The notes: generated from the sequence alone by a model not told the origin. A stretch of 64,000 bases of DNA from Trochalopteron elliotii (GCA_024734555.1 JANPWX010000247.1:968324-1032323); one strand, 5' to 3'; positions 1-14,298 are shown, counted from the first letter of the stretch. A program made the numbers and translations.

Positions 1-1794
1 TTGACAAATTAACACTTCTCTTCTGTCCAATTTTCCCTCAACTCATATAACCTTCATATCTGCCTTCCTGTTGTTGTCAGCTCAAAAGAATACCCTTGAA
101 GTTAGTCTTGCTTGAAACTGAGGCTGTAAGCATTTTAAATTTTAATTACAGCTATTCACCATATGAATGGGAGGATCTCCAGGATTTGGGCTAACTGCTC
201 TGCAAATGTGTAGAGATCCATCAGCTTTCTACCTATGAACTAGTAACAAAGCATGTAATCAGATAAAATGGGTGGAATACAAAGCTTTTAGCTCTGGTGG
301 ATACGTAAGCTGTTCATGGAATTCTAGGCAACAAAACACCACCAAATTATAACACAAACCATCAACTCTCACCCAATACCATCTGCAGCGAATCAGAAAG
401 ATTTTGTTTGACTGAACCTTTATGAAAGTTTAATCATCATCTGACAAATTGAGAGGTGAATTAGAATTTCATTCAGAAATAATTTCTTCTGTGAAAAAAG
501 ATAATTATTTTTATTTTCTCTTTTAAATTTTTCTGCTCAGCTTTGGATTACAACTATTGTTTCTTATTATGTTTATCTCCACTAAATTAAAGAGTTCTTT
601 AGTACCTGGTATTTTCTCACTGTGAAGTTACACACACCATAATCAGGACATTTCTCAATTTTCTTTTTGATAAGCATAACAGATTAAGTATTCCAAGTTT
701 TTTTTAATAGAAAATATGATATCAAATTATAATCCTATTTTCTCAAAATCTTTTTGGAACTCTTTTCGGCAACTTCATCATTTTTTCAATATTCTGTTGA
801 AAATGTGGACTTTTGCATTTATCCAGCCATCCACTTGAAGTATCATCAATGTCATTTGCAAAGGAAAAATATTTATTATTCCTCTCTCTACTCATTCAAG
901 AATCACATTCAGACTTCATTTTACATTAAGGTCTGTTATCTAATGAGTTTCCAAGCCAATTCTTTATGGAGTTTTACCTATAAATTGTCCAGATACACAA
1001 TTTAAATTGATAGCTAAACAACATACACCATTTGGCATCTCCAGCTCCTGAAAGTCCAGTAGCCAGTTCAAGGGCTCATTTTTCCATTCATATGCCCCAT
1101 AACACACAATTGCAGAAATGCAATTGTACATGCCTGTCTGTCTGTCCTCTCTCAGGATGGTGGACATCCAGTCCATTTTCCCCATCATGCCCCAGAACAT
1201 TCCGTATCTCTGTTTTCCAAATCTGTACATACAATCTGGAGTGTTAATGCAGCTTTTCAGTTTGCATAGTTCTGGCATTACACACAATCTCTGTGATTCA
1301 GCCAAGATTTCCAGAGAGGATGTTATAGGCTGCCCATACACAGAGGGTGGGGTAATCCTCTGAGCCCAGGAGGACACGGTGAGCAGGGAAGGAGGCACCC
1401 TTCAGACAGAGAAACACTGTGAGGAAACTGGACAGAGGGCAGAAATGTGTAGCAGTAGCAGCAGCAGCAAAAATGGGCAGGGGACAGGCAGGCAGGGAGG
1501 ATTCGCTGTGCTGGTTGCCTTTTTTATGTAAACTTGTCTTTCTTCCCCACCATCAACCTCATTTCTTTGGCTTGTCACTTACTGTATTACCTTTTTCTCC
1601 ACCCTACTTTCCCCTACAATGTCCTTTCTTCTGCTGCCTTTTATTCCCAGTTGACTCATTCTGACTTAGACTCACCCTCCCCTGTCAAAGCTCTTCATGG
1701 AAACAGCAATCCTCTGCTGCTTTCACACCCCTCTTTTGGGTCCTATGTGTCACCCCCTTGTCCCTAGTCCTTCTCCTTCAGGGGATTAGCATCT
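1..1794. other. AT-rich non-coding DNA, no gene recognised
   Basis: No exon, RNA gene or repeat family is recognisable here. The left 1 kb is AT-rich. A 144-codon open frame on the minus strand (964-1398) is the only long frame, and it resembles nothing I know. A pyrimidine-rich stretch runs from about 1,540 to 1,660. Confidence 0.5.
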
Positions 1795-1908
1795 TTCTGG
1801 GGCAGGGACTACTTGGAGCCGTGTTCACCCAGTCCCTTGCACAACTGGGTCCCTGTGCTTGCTAATTTTATTTTAGCTGCTCTCCTAATAAATGTGACTA
1901 ATCGCAAT
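1795..1908 (+). repeat. Ancient amniote interspersed repeat, degenerate
   Basis: The run GGGGCAGGGACT, followed about 40 bases later by CCCTTGCACAACTGGGTCCC and ending in CTAATAAATG, matches the layout of an old repeat common in turtles and crocodilians (GCAGGGACT ... GCCTAGCACAATGGGGTCC ... AATAAATAAT). I do not remember its library name. The copy is diverged and its left edge is uncertain. The identification is from memory of the consensus. Confidence 0.4.
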
Positions 1909-4900
1909 AGTGCTGTGATGTCTAGTAGGAGAGACTGATGAAATAATTGTGTAGTGGGGATGAAGCAGCCAGGCTGACGGTGTAGCAGAGCAGGCATTAG
2001 CTGTACCAACCTTACATAACATTGCAGGCTGAGTGAGAAGCAGCCAGAAGGAACTCACTTCTTATCTCACCCTTTCCTCCCCCTTTATTATGAAAAAGAA
2101 AAAAAAGAAAGAAAAAAAGGAAAAAAAATTGTATTTTCTTTACTGCTTCTGCATGCCTGGGTGCAGGTCCCTGGGCTGGCAGTGGGGCAACAGGGACAGC
2201 TGCCACTCTGTGCCAGCTCAGGATTCGCTCCAGCTCTGATCCCACACGGTTTACTGGGCACAGAGTCAGGTGTCACTGTTAAAAAATGGTTCTCTGCCTT
2301 CTAATTCTTGATGGCTTTTTTTCATCTTGCAATGGATGTGAAATATAATTTCAGTTTCAATATATAGCTGGGGGGTCAGGGGGAGCTTTCTTCTCATTGA
2401 TTAGTTATAACCCTTGCCTGTGCTGATGCTTATGTTGCTTTAGATGGCTGATACCTGCTAACCACCTTTCTGAAAGATTACAAAAGACACATGAAAATGA
2501 GAATGGGGAGACGGACGGATGGATGGACGGATGAGGGATGCCTCTATTACAAGGAATGAGCACAGAAAGCTTGGATTAGGGTGAACAGCTGGTGCGGATT
2601 CGATAATCAACTGCTCTGAAAGAAAAGCCTGTTTTTTCTCATCTCATGGCATTAGAGAACAGGATACCAGAGCTGCCAACCTTACAATTGAAATCTGCCC
2701 ACACAGAATAGCAAATTTCCCTTGGCTTGCATTTAAATGCTCCTGGCTCAATTATAACTCCATACAGTCTTTAGTACATACATGTGGTCTGCATATTATC
2801 CTGCAAACAGAGCACTGCACTGCTTCTCTCAGCATGTCTCTGCCTTTATTTTAACACCAAAGGGAGGGACGGGGCAGGGGGAGGGAAAGGAGGACAGAGA
2901 GCTTATCGAGTTTACAGCTGCTGCTGAGAATATTGGTTTGATTTTCACTGCTGCTCAGGATTCATTTCCACAACAGGCAGCAGGTTGGGGCAGTGAGTGT
3001 TGGTTTAGCAGACTTAGGAGGTCATTCTTCAGGACAGCCCTGTGGGCGTAGCACTCCCCTCCAAGGAGCCATCTCACAGCTGGGAGCCATCCTGGTGAGC
3101 TGTGGCATGAGGAAGGGCTTTGACACTTTCAGCTCTCAGTATCCAGATGGGAACAGCAGAGCTGGGGCAGAAGTGACCATATGAACCATATGAAAAATTA
3201 AGAGGCTTGTTGGCTGTTGATTTTCCCAGGTATTTTGGTGATGCTAAACATGGCAGGGTTACCAAGACTTTCTCTGACCCTATTGGCAGCAGCAGTAGCT
3301 ACAATACAGTTTTCCTTCCCTTCATCCCAGGCCAGCATCCAGCCCTGGGAGGCCAACATAGAGCCCCTTGCTTTGTTTCCACAGCACCTGAGCCCTTCCC
3401 TCAAGCTGCACACCTGCCCAGGTGCAGGGGCTTCAGCTGTGATCTAGAGAGCAGACAACCACCTGACCATGATGGTGACAAATGGGGCAGCAAACAGCTG
3501 CCAGGTGGGGCCATTTTTCTCTTCATTCTGTCAGAGGTGAATAAGCAGTTAAGAGCTCAATACATCAAACTTGATCCCATCAGCCAGTCTCTTGTCTTTT
3601 CAGAAAAGTGGAGGAAATATATTGGTTTTAATACCCTCTTTAGTTTGGAAGATCAGGATAGCAAGTGACCAGAACCTTTGTTATCACATAGTTTTGATCC
3701 ATAACAGGATACTGAATATTCAAGGGGAGAGAACCCAAAAGCTTGGGCTGCAGGTTTGCAGCCAACCCTATTAATAGCCACATTAAATTCCTCTCTACTG
3801 AGTGGCCTTTTCTTGAAGGGAAAACACAGCTCATCCCTGCTGCCCCAAATGCAAGGAGAAGACTGGAAGGGGCTGCATGAAAATGTGTCAGCCTGGGTCC
3901 CTCCCGTGCTTCTTGCAGAAAGGAAAGGAAGATATTAATGCAGATGATTTTGTTACATAAATACATGTTGTATCAGGGCCATTTTTAGCGTTTGTGGGGG
4001 TGTGAAGAACTTCTTCAAGCTGCGTATCTATTTCATTGGATTCAGCTGAACTGAGGAAAAGGACAGAGAGTTTTAAGGTAAACTATCAAGATACATTTAT
4101 TTAAGCCCACACAATTCTGTACAGAGCTCCACATGACAGAAACAATATTTCACTAACATGTCCCTGGCCTCAGTAGTGCTTTTTAATGCTCCATAACTCA
4201 AAGACCTCTTAATATAATTGGATAAAATTAAGGGAAAATTTGTCATCAAATTTCAAATATTGTGTCTGCCGTTTGTCTTCAGAGAGTTTCAGTTTCTTTA
4301 AATTCCAAAGGGCTGTGACACTTAATTAAAATGAAAATTTAAAATCCAGAAATCTAATTTTTAATTTAATTTCAAAGTAATTTAAACTTCAAACAGATAA
4401 TTTTCTTGTCAGGAAGGAGCCCATTTTTGAACAAAAAATAAAATCTGTGGGCAATTTCACAAATCAAGTTCATAAAATACACAACTTCTCTTGATTTCTG
4501 AGCAGTTTTCTATCACCCCTTCCTCTTCAGCTCCATGTCCCATTCATCCCTGGGAGGTACATGGGGCTCACTTTCCCCTTCCTGATGTGCTCATCCCTAC
4601 AGAAGGCAGAGAGTGAACTATGACCCTCACCAGAGCTGAGCCAGCTGGGAACATCTTACACCCAGCCTAAAAACGAGCCCAGGTTTAGCTGTGGGTGTAG
4701 GCCCAGGGTGGCTGGGGCTGGCATGGGCAAAACCAGATTTTTCCCTCCTTCCACACTGGAAGACTCCAGCTGCCAAAGCAGCAAAGAGATCCTCTGAGGA
4801 GCTTTGGCTGTAAATGTTTTCAAAAAGAATTTTCTCATACTATCTCAGTGGCCGTCTGAGAACAGTTTCCTTCTAGAACGCAGTTTTAGGGGACTGTGTT

Positions 4901-7589
4901 TTACTTACAGGAAGGCATTGCCAAAGGGAAATTTTCATGGGATTAATTCATGCTACTTTTTTTGCTTCTCATGCTCCAAAAGGATCTGGTTGTTTTTTGG
5001 TTTATTTTTTACAAGAAGGACATAAAAAGACAACATTTATAAATCATCTGATCTTGGTTATCTGGTTAATTTCCACACAATGCCAACACTCCTGTGTTTC
5101 TCAGTGCTCGTCACATCTCAGAGCTCTGCAATTCACATGGCAGATCCCAGACTGGCCACAGTGAGCTACAAGGTGCTCAAAAAGAGAAGAAGGTTAAGGA
5201 GGAGAAAGGTTACCTAAAAAAGTCTAATTTAATATATTGCACATCCATGCCAGCCTTGATCCAGAGTATTTTAAAAACATGGTAAATAATGTCAGTCTTA
5301 TTTAATAAAATCAGGGAGAGAGACAAGCCCATATTTTGGGCACTTCACCGTTTTGGAACTCAACTTTTTTGCCATAGGGGTCAAGTTTCTCAAACCAGCA
5401 TTTTAAATTCATCCTGAATCTGCTGCCACCTATGAATTACTGCTCTAAAAGACAAATTTAAAGTCACCCTCTGAACTGGTGGTTTAAGTGGAAAAGAAGT
5501 CTTGAATTAATTTCACTGGTTACAATAGTTCTTTTTGGTGATATAATGACAAGGAAGACTCAAACCCCCACTGTGCCCTATATTTACTCCTCAATGCTCT
5601 ATTTGCTCATTCTGTTGATGACTTTATCTCAGATTTATTTTGAAGACACTAAACTCCAGATGAAAATCTATCCTGCTGGGAAGGGAAGAAAGGTTTGACA
5701 TTATTGCTCAGCATTCATCAAAGAAGACAAGATAAATGCAATACATCATAATGATAAGGATTTCTGGGTGACCGGATAGACTCTAGAGCACCACTTTGGT
5801 AACAGTGTAGGAGGAGATTCAGGAATTCAGAAGGTCTTCAGAGGGGTCATATTCTGTGGGGAACAATAAAACTGCTAAAACTGTCCTTTACACAGGCTGA
5901 CTGTCCAAAGCCATGGCCTTTTTTTCTGGAGCAGGAAATAAAAACATTTGGGATATGCATCTTGAGCAAAGAGTAAAATTCATTTGCAGTAATAATGCCT
6001 TCAACATGAAAGAAATAAAACAATGGAAGTCTCATCATTAAAAAACACTTGAATCTGGTTCAATATGAGATACACACTGGAAAGAGGCATCCAGTACCAG
6101 CTACAAGGACAGCTGATTGGAGAAAGCAATACAGAGACAGAAACCTTTTGTTTCCATTAGAAATACAGAGTATGTCAAAAATGTTGGTTTACTCTAACTG
6201 CTTGCCACACAGTAATACCATAAAAGCACTTTACAGCGTGTCACAGCTGAGACTTGAGAAGTTGCAAAACCCAAACCTCACAAAACAACTTACTGGGGCA
6301 AGTAGGTTAAAAATTAACAAGACCTGTAAACAATAAAACAAATGAAATCATCCTCTTAGACTGACACTCTGCATTACAAAAGAGAAAGAAAGGAAAATAT
6401 AAAATGAAAGAAAAATGCAATTCACAGTCTGCAGCATGTGGCTAGGATGCAGGAAGAGATCAATCTGGGATTTTGTGAAGATTTCACTGAATTCAGTATC
6501 TGTAGCAGCAGTCCCAGCTCAGAGTGCCCCTGGTACTGCTGGGAGCCACCACTGTGGTATCACCAGGGCATCAGGGACCTCACCAAAGTATCCTTCTGCA
6601 GGCACAGCAGTAGTGGACATTCCGAAGGGTCAATCAACACAGCTAAAATCTTTATATAACTACACGTAAGTGTACAAGCCTGTTCTCTTCCACCTAAGGT
6701 GCTTAAATCAGAGCCTTTGAAGTTTTGAACCCCCCTTTAAGTAAGAAAGAGAAGTAGGATACTTCAGGAGGTGGTTTTGGCTTTGTTTCCAAGGGGCAAT
6801 TTTTGCTGGTAGCTAAAGCAATATAATCTCCACCTCCCCTTTTTCCCACCTACATCAGCACAGGTAGGTAGTTGACAGTGGAGCAATGCTCTGAAATTGG
6901 TTACAAGAAAACTCAAAAAACCCCAATCAGTAAACTAACACACCAACCAAATAAACCCCACAGAAATTAGATAAACCTACAGTTTAGTGGATGGAACAAG
7001 TAGTGATCTGATTATAAGACCATTTGTTCTCCAGAGACGAGTTCATCCTCATGGATTTAAGAATACAGAATCAAATTAAGAATACAGACAGGCACAACAA
7101 GTACCGAACACATTCCATGGGGCCTTTCCCCAGGGACCATGAAAGTTTGAATGATTGCATGAGCAAAAAGAAAAGGGAAACACTAAGAACAGGTAAATCC
7201 CAAACTCATAGTAAATTTGTGAGAAGTGGAATGACCTTTACTCATCTTCCTTCATCTCTCATCCTTACAAGGAGAGAGAAAAAAAGATGGATTTTACAAT
7301 GTTATGTTAGCTCTTTTTCAACAGACGCAGTGGACTGTATTTTGTTCCTGTAAAGCTACTGCCAGCAAAGGTTGTATTTGTACTAATGTGCTGCTTTGTT
7401 CACAACACTGTACAAGAAGTTACATTATAAGGACACAGACACAGTATTTATTCAATCACTGTAATACATTACATTCTTTCTCAGTGATATTTCAATATAC
7501 TCACACAGGAGTTTAGAACTGAAAGTTTCCTTAGATAAGTATCTTCCACATTTTTTTCCTCATGTAACTATATTAGATCAATACCCTAG
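1909..7589. other. Non-coding stretch with simple repeats
   Basis: No gene seen. Contents: an A-rich purine tract at 2,092-2,128, a short GGAT/GGAC repeat at 2,511-2,534, and otherwise unique sequence of moderate GC content around 2.8-3.5 kb. A 153-codon plus-strand frame at 3,207-3,668 has no family resemblance and no splice context that would recommend it. Confidence 0.5.
2511..2534. repeat. GGAT/GGAC tetranucleotide repeat
   Basis: Six imperfect tetranucleotide units alternate GGAC and GGAT. This is a short simple repeat with no apparent function. Confidence 0.8.
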
Positions 7590-7634
7590 AATATAATATA
7601 TATATATATGTATATATAGATGTATGTATGTGTA
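7590..7634. repeat. TA / TATG microsatellite
   Basis: A TA-dinucleotide run passes into TATG-like units. It is interrupted, so it is probably an old or slowly mutating microsatellite. Confidence 0.85.
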
Positions 7635-10600
7635 AGCTTGTATTATGCTTTTTTGCTAGTGCTGTACATGGTTGCATGCACACATCTTTGCCTGCTTAAA
7701 TGGGACCTGTAGCCTAGCTGTATTTGTTAAATCTTGCTTAACTCTATTTGATAAATGCTCCCTTTAAAATCTTTCCTCTATAACATGAAAAGTCAATTCC
7801 CTAATTTTAAGTCGCCCTTTGAAAGTGAGCCAGTATTCAGATGGATATTGACTCAGGCCTGCTGGTTGTTCTACAGCAGTGTTTGGAAGGCTGCTGTTCT
7901 AATGAATGTCCTAACATTTGATACACACACTAAGAAAATCAATAGCACTATTTTTAAAAAGGCATGCAGCTTTACTAAGTATACTGTCACTACCCCGTTG
8001 TGCAAAATTTACTAGAAACCTCCCTATATGACTAAATTGCTGCATCTGGTTCATTTCTCTACTTGCCTGCCAGAATGCATAATACCAGACTTCAAGGACA
8101 TCCAAAGTCAGCCTCTGAAGCAGAAAAAATATGGTTATTTAAGTTTGAAGTGTATGTGGCAGTCAGTACCTGAAACTCTCACAAAAATGTCAGTTTTTCC
8201 TCATTTCTGCCCTGCTGTTTACACATAAGACACCAAGGGGACCCAACAGTTTTCACATCAGAAATTCCTGCTTCTGTGGTTTCTGCATGAATTGGTTAAC
8301 TATGGGCATAGAATAAAATGTTTTTATAATCACTGCTGAATATATTAGTCCCTGCTCTTTAGCTCCTTGTCTTCACTAGGCAAATGCACTGCAAAGTTCT
8401 TGAATCTCAGTGTTAGATCTGCTCCAGCTCATCTAAGTTACCCTGTTTTCCAAGCAGCTACTGAAAACATCCAGTCCATGTGAGTGAATATGTTAAAAAC
8501 CTGTAAGGGAAAGGAATATTTGTAAGAAGCAAACTCAGATGAAATCTAAATGCAATATATATTCTAGGACTTCTAGTCCTAGATCTTAGTCCTTAGATCC
8601 AGATCTTAATTCTAGATCTGGAAATGTACCTTCTCCTTAAGGAACTGATTCAATGCTATAATATGTAGGCATGTACTTGAACCAGGGACTAAATATAACA
8701 CCAAAGAAGTCAACAGTTGAGGCAAGATAGAAGTTCAAACAGGTAAAAATCTAATAGTACATTCAACTATATCTTCAGTCTCTGAAAAGTTTCAAAATTT
8801 AGGATTATAAAGTATGTAAATCAAGCAAAACTAATTACTTTCATAATTTGACTCTTCAGAGCTAGTTAATTGCCAAAATATGGCACCATCCTCATCAGAA
8901 GGAATAGAGGTTTCTTCATATGCATTTGTATATGCCTAAAGCAGACATAGGTTAGCTGAGAAAGGAGCCAAGCAGCTTCACCAGAGGAAAAAATCAGAGT
9001 TTTTATGCAGTGCACCTATGCCAAAAGATGAGCTGATGACCTTGCTCAAGAGATCTTTGGCTGGAGCTCAGGACAAAAAAGGAGAGTTTACGACTTAGGT
9101 CTTTCCCTACTTAAATATTCTATGAGTCTCTGATTTTAAGTTAAAAAGGGTTTTTTTCTTCTGGTTTGAGCAAGTGATGATCATGATAGAAAATATATTA
9201 CTTGTTTTTTAAAAAAATTACAGTATATAATTCCAATACTAGGGCTCCAAAGGAAAATAAAATACTGTAATACAGCATATGGTATCCTTCCGAAGTCCTG
9301 TAGAACTGATACAGAAAATACAGAATATTCTTAGCAGATATTCAGAGAACATTCACCAAATGGAATGTTTGGTAATTCAAAGAACACTTCTCCTCACAAT
9401 GAATAATTAGACAGGGAAACTCATTGTCACAGACTGTTATCCATGTGGAGAATTGAATCAAAATGCAGATTCAGGAGAAGAATAGGCACTTTAACGGGTT
9501 AAAAGTACATCATAAGCACTAACTCAAATATAAATCATGTTCCATGCAGTATTTCACCATGGGGGATTAGGAGTGGGATTTTCTTGGTGCTAGATTACTA
9601 CTGTTGCCCTTCTGTGCTTCTTCTTGTTTTGTCCTCCTAAATGCCTGGTGGGTGTCCTTACCAGACAAAATAGCAGGCTATCTAGGTCACAGACACCAAA
9701 TGTCTGTACAGCAGCTCTACCTCTTCAAAACATTCCTCTCTCTTTTGAGAAAGGGATAAAAGACAGCACAGGAAGTTTTAACAAGTGGTTCTTGCTTCTC
9801 TTACATGAGCACTGAGAGGCTCTGGTCCACAGGCTGCCAACAGAACCACAGAAACAAGTGCAGCACGTGAGCAAGGCTGGCCACATCTGCACCAGTGGCA
9901 CAGACCTGCACACAACCTGGAGCAGCCAGCACAGCCAGCAGGCACAGGCTTCAGCCTTGTGGGAATCTCAAAGAGCACCAGTGTGAAAGCCTGGGCTGAA
10001 ATCTCCTGCCTTGCTACCAGTGGTAGTGAGCTCCGAGTTGGTGATGGCAATGCCCACTGCTGCAGCTGTCAGGTCTGGCCTGCTGTGATCCTACCTATCT
10101 AAATGTCATTATCCCCAGTTTCAGAAGTCACCTAAAAAAAGGATACAAAAGGAAATTAACCAAATTATCCCATTTAGCTGTGTATTAGGTGAGGAACTGA
10201 TCCCAGTGTTCTTAGGCCCCAATGGACTGCTTTAGCTCCACATTCCCTCCTACAAAGACACTATAAAATTAGACTGAAGTGGCCTCTATGCATTTATAAA
10301 TGTCTTATACTGGGAATGCAGAAAGGAAAAAGACTATTCTGCCCTTCATACATAAGCAGTATCATGTAAACAGGAAAGAGTGGGAAGGCAATCTCCGCTA
10401 CAAGCCTTTCTAATGAAACTGTACTTGTCAAACTACAATCCAATAAGGAATAAGCAGGAGAGCACAGAAAGCCTTCTATAGATCCATGGCTCTTTCTGAA
10501 CCCATATAATCCAAGCTAAAACAGTAACCTTATGCAAGAAGTCCAGAGGCTGGTGACTGAAAAGGCACCACATGCTGCTGCCATGTGAGCAATGGTCAAT

Positions 10601-11459
10601 GAAGTGAGGGGAAGCAAGTGGCGGCAGAGCATCCATGAATGTGATGACAGGATGCAGCAGCAATGAGGTCTGCAGAAAAATGTATCTGTAGTTCACTGAG
10701 CTACCACAAACATTTGCTGAATTCTTCCACACACTCTTTTGTCTTATAGTATTTAATCTGCCTCACTAAATACAGTCCTTCACCAAAAATCTGGATATTA
10801 AAGATTGTTCTGTGGTCTGAGCATAGGGGTATCTAGCACACAGATGCTAGGTTAGCTTCTAGGCAGGTATTCATCAGGTCTAACCTGACAGAATACCAGC
10901 TGGTTTTGCTCTTCAGCTGTCATGCCTTTCCACATATGAGAGATCTAAATACCCACATTTCTGCCAGATCAGTAGGCAGTATCACTTAGCACCCAGAACA
11001 TGGGCTCTTCTGACTCTTTGAGCTCCTTCTGCTCCTGAGGCAGTTCATTCAATTATGATTCATTTTAAGCAGATGATTTCCACCATGCTGGACAGTTTCT
11101 CCCTTTCTTATTAAATGATCCCTCCAACTACAGGGAATATTTTGGCACCATGCAAAATTTTGTTACATGCATGGCTATGTCCTGCAGGTTGTAACTAGCC
11201 CTCTGGATTAATGATAATCAAGGATGTTCCAGAAAGGGAAGAACTTCATTATTTATAGGCTCAGATTTTTATGAGACGTACATTACTGCTGATAAGTGTT
11301 TCTCTAAGATCTGATACTTTACCCATTGCTGCAAGAGAACTAATAATACTGGAAGGCATTGATCTGTCTAACTCAAAATCGTTCTGATTAAAGCACTAAG
11401 AAAATGTCCTTCAGGCTCAGCTAAGACCCTTTGTAGAGTGAAACACCTAATAAACTGTA
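7635..11459. other. Non-coding stretch, nothing recognised except short inverted repeats
   Basis: No exon or RNA gene seen. A 7-bp perfect inverted repeat lies at 8,564-8,582. A possible CR1 tip lies at 9,087-9,130. A GC-richer patch at about 9,820-10,080 has open frames on both strands but no recognisable protein. Confidence 0.5.
9087..9130 (+). repeat. Possible CR1 LINE 3' tip, very short
   Basis: The stretch TTAGGTCTTTCC ... ATTCTATGAGTCT has the order of a CR1 3' end (AGGTC-CTTCC-AAC ... ATTCTATG). Only about 40 bases agree and no CR1 body is visible upstream, so chance similarity is possible. Confidence 0.3.
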
Positions 11460-11464
11460 CCTAA

Positions 11465-11793
11465 AAGAGGTCTACAGGAAAGGTGGAGAGAGACTTTTTA
11501 CAAATGCATGTTATGATAGGACAAGGGGAAATGGTTTTAAAATAAAAAAGAAGTGTTTTAGATTAGATGTTAGGAGGAAATTCTTTACAGGGAGGGTGAT
11601 GAAACACTTGAAAAGGTTGCCTAGAGAAGCTGTGGATGCCACAGCCCTGGAAGTGTTCAGGGCCAGGCTGGACAGGGCTCTGAGCAACCTGGTCTGGTGG
11701 AAGATGTTCCTACCCATGGTGGCGGGTTGGAACTAGATGACATTTAAAGTCCCTTTCAACCCAAACCATTCTATAGTTCTGTGGTATGAGATA
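11465..11793 (+). mobile_element. CR1 LINE, 5'-truncated 3' end
   Basis: This is a well-preserved avian CR1 3' end. It carries the 'GGACAAGGGGAAATGG' motif, 'TTAGATTAGATGTTAGGA', 'GAAGCTGTGGATGCC', 'CAGGGCCAGGCTGGA', 'GTTGGAACTAGATGA' and the terminal 'CATTCTATAGTTCTGTGG', which is a worn ATTCTATG-type tail. CR1 is the dominant avian non-LTR retrotransposon. Its ORF2 encodes an endonuclease and reverse transcriptase, but only the 3' end of that frame and the 3' UTR remain here, as is usual for truncated copies. No target duplication is expected for CR1. The copy is intact enough to look avian-specific rather than ancient. Confidence 0.92.
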
Positions 11794-14298
11794 AAGGTAA
11801 CAGCCATCCAATGCAATGGGCCAACCTCTGGGCCCAGTGATGGCTTGAGCAGAGGGATTCTTTGGTCAAAACCAACACAGGTTAGATGTGTGTCTGTGTG
11901 AGGGAAAAATCAGCAAGAACTGCCCAAACAACAATGGGCCATGTTGCAAGAACACCCCAAGGAGTCAACGGGAAGGTCTACGGTCACAGAATACAAGGGG
12001 ATTGGGGTTATGAAAATGGCTTGAGTGTTTTTTACTTGTATTACAATTAGACAAACAAGATTCTGAGGTCATTACCTGTAAATAAAATGCTTTTTCTAAA
12101 GATTAAATCTCATCAGAAACTTCCAAAGGAAAACAGAAAAACAACAAACCCCCCCCCGCCAAAAAAAAATTTAAAGGCTCTGAATAGTGCCTAGCCACTC
12201 AGAGGGTTTATGGGGCCAAAAGGACACCTAGTCACATCCTCCTGCCTGTGTTAGAGGTACTTTTAGCTGGCAGCTCTTTCCCCAGTCACCTGATGGTGAA
12301 ACAGCTGCCAGTGTAGGATACCAACCTGTTGTTTGGTCCTGTGGGATTACCAGAGCATGGGCTGCATCAGAGTGAGCAGGATGACAGCACAGATCTTGTT
12401 CCACAGGCTGGTTGTGGAATAAAGAATCTAAAGGAAGAAAAGAAAGGCCCTGGGTTTGCTGTATGTGAGATGTTTTAATTTGCACAAATGCAAGTGACAG
12501 ACATTTTGGAAGTTTCCGCTTTGTATTGTGCTTTCATCTTAATTAGTGTTAACTTATTCTTCCAACAAGGGAGAACCCACAGAACACTGATCAAGAGAAG
12601 AAAACTTCAATAATTCTTATAGTCCCCTTCACTCAGCTGTTAATACTGTACTTAGAAGGGTATGTTTGTGGCATATCATCTCTAATGACCAGGTTTCACA
12701 GAAAGAAGTTAAATTCATGGTTGTGGCAATTAAGGAAAGCTGCAGCAGGATCACATACAAGATGAATTAAGCCACTGGATGCCTTAAATCTGTTCCCCAT
12801 AAATTGTGAGCAGCACCTGGTTGCTGGTTCTTCATCAGACTGAGTCCATCTAACCACAGAATCCTCAGGCTTGGCTGTTCTCTGGCTAGCTCCTGTGAGT
12901 TTGGACATTCCCCTTTGGCCTGCCAAAATTGAAGGTGAATATATTTCTGCCAGTTAGGTATGCTGAAATGCCAGGGCACTGGAGCTGGTTAGTGTTGGAG
13001 CTGTTTGAGGAAGGAGGCAGGGTCCCACGCCCAGGATGTAAGGAAGAGCATGACCATGGCAACTAGCTGATACTTAGCTGAGGTGTTTGTTGAATTACAG
13101 CCCGAACAGAGAAAAACAACAGTTTCCTTTCTGTGAAATGAAGGTGCTGATGCCAACTAACAGAGCTGTGGCAACTTCTCAGGTGGCTGCCCATGACCCA
13201 AACATCTGCTGCAATAGTGTGATAGAAGAAAAAAGTGACTTGGTCTGACTAGCATCTAAATTACTCTTGTTTTAACTGGCCAAACTTCTTGCAAGACATG
13301 CTCACTTTTTTCAGAAAAACATGTAGTGAAAGACAAGCAACTCTTGTGCAAGCTGCAAAATACAGTCACTGCAAGTGGGCATAAGTGCAAATGAAGCAGC
13401 CAGTACCAGGAAGCATTATACCCCCTGCCAAAGAGCCCTTCTTTCTATTTATTATAAGTTAAAATAAGTTGCTCTCTGCAAGCTCCATTTCAGAATCTAG
13501 AGGTAGGTACAGAATTGACTGGCATACTGTGGATGTGCCAGTGGTATGGTGCAGGAATCCTGACACAGTTTTTTTGCTTCAGACCAGCCATGCCGAGCAA
13601 GGGAGGACTGGATTTCAAAAATGATGGGCACTCACAGCTAGTGCCAGTGGCAGGTCAAGGTGCAGCTGCTCTGCAGCTCCTGGCACTGGGTCCTGAGGGC
13701 ATCTCCTTCTTCCCCCCAACAAGTGCTATCTGGTCAGCCCCTCCATTTCCAATTAAACAGAATATTCTGTGTACAGTGATGTTCACTACATCTGTACCTG
13801 TATTTTCGACCCTTCTGCTCCACAGAAACATGGCAGTCATCCTCTAAATGAACCTAACCCTCAGCAGTCTTCTTGGGTAGATACTGTGTCATCAGCTTTC
13901 CCAAGCAGAAATCAAGTGCTTTGAAACTGAATGTCCTGCCAAGGCATGAGCATGTCTGTGGCACAGAGCAAGGGGAACCAGCCATGCACCAGGAGGGCAA
14001 GGACTCTGCTGTGTCACCAGGATATCTTGGCCTCCTACAGCCCCTGCTCCTGTGCCCCAAGGGTCAGCCCCATGCTGGCTGTTCCTGCAGACTTCAATAA
14101 GCCTACTGAGATGTACCAGAATGGGATTTGCCTTTGCTTTGTTCTACAAAATGGATGTAACAGCAACAAAAAAAATGCAGAGAGGATTTTCCAGCCTGTC
14201 ATTCAAAAAAAGACAAGGAGAAAGTAGAGTAACAGTGAGGGTCAAAATGAAAGCAAGCAGAGAAGATAGGGTGGAAATATACCTTTGAGTCTATGGCC
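11794..14298. other. Non-coding stretch, nothing recognised
   Basis: A C-run followed by an A-run lies at about 12,150-12,168. The rest is unique sequence with short open frames on both strands and no recognisable product. Confidence 0.5.

Noticed and set aside
964..1398. 144-codon minus-strand frame, rich in Trp, Met and Cys
   Set aside because: The composition is unusual and an AG acceptor-like site precedes part of it, but I recognise no family, no donor site is convincing, and frames of this length occur elsewhere in the window by chance.
3207..3668. 153-codon plus-strand frame
   Set aside because: It overlaps other frames in several phases, has no domain I recognise and no promoter or splice context.
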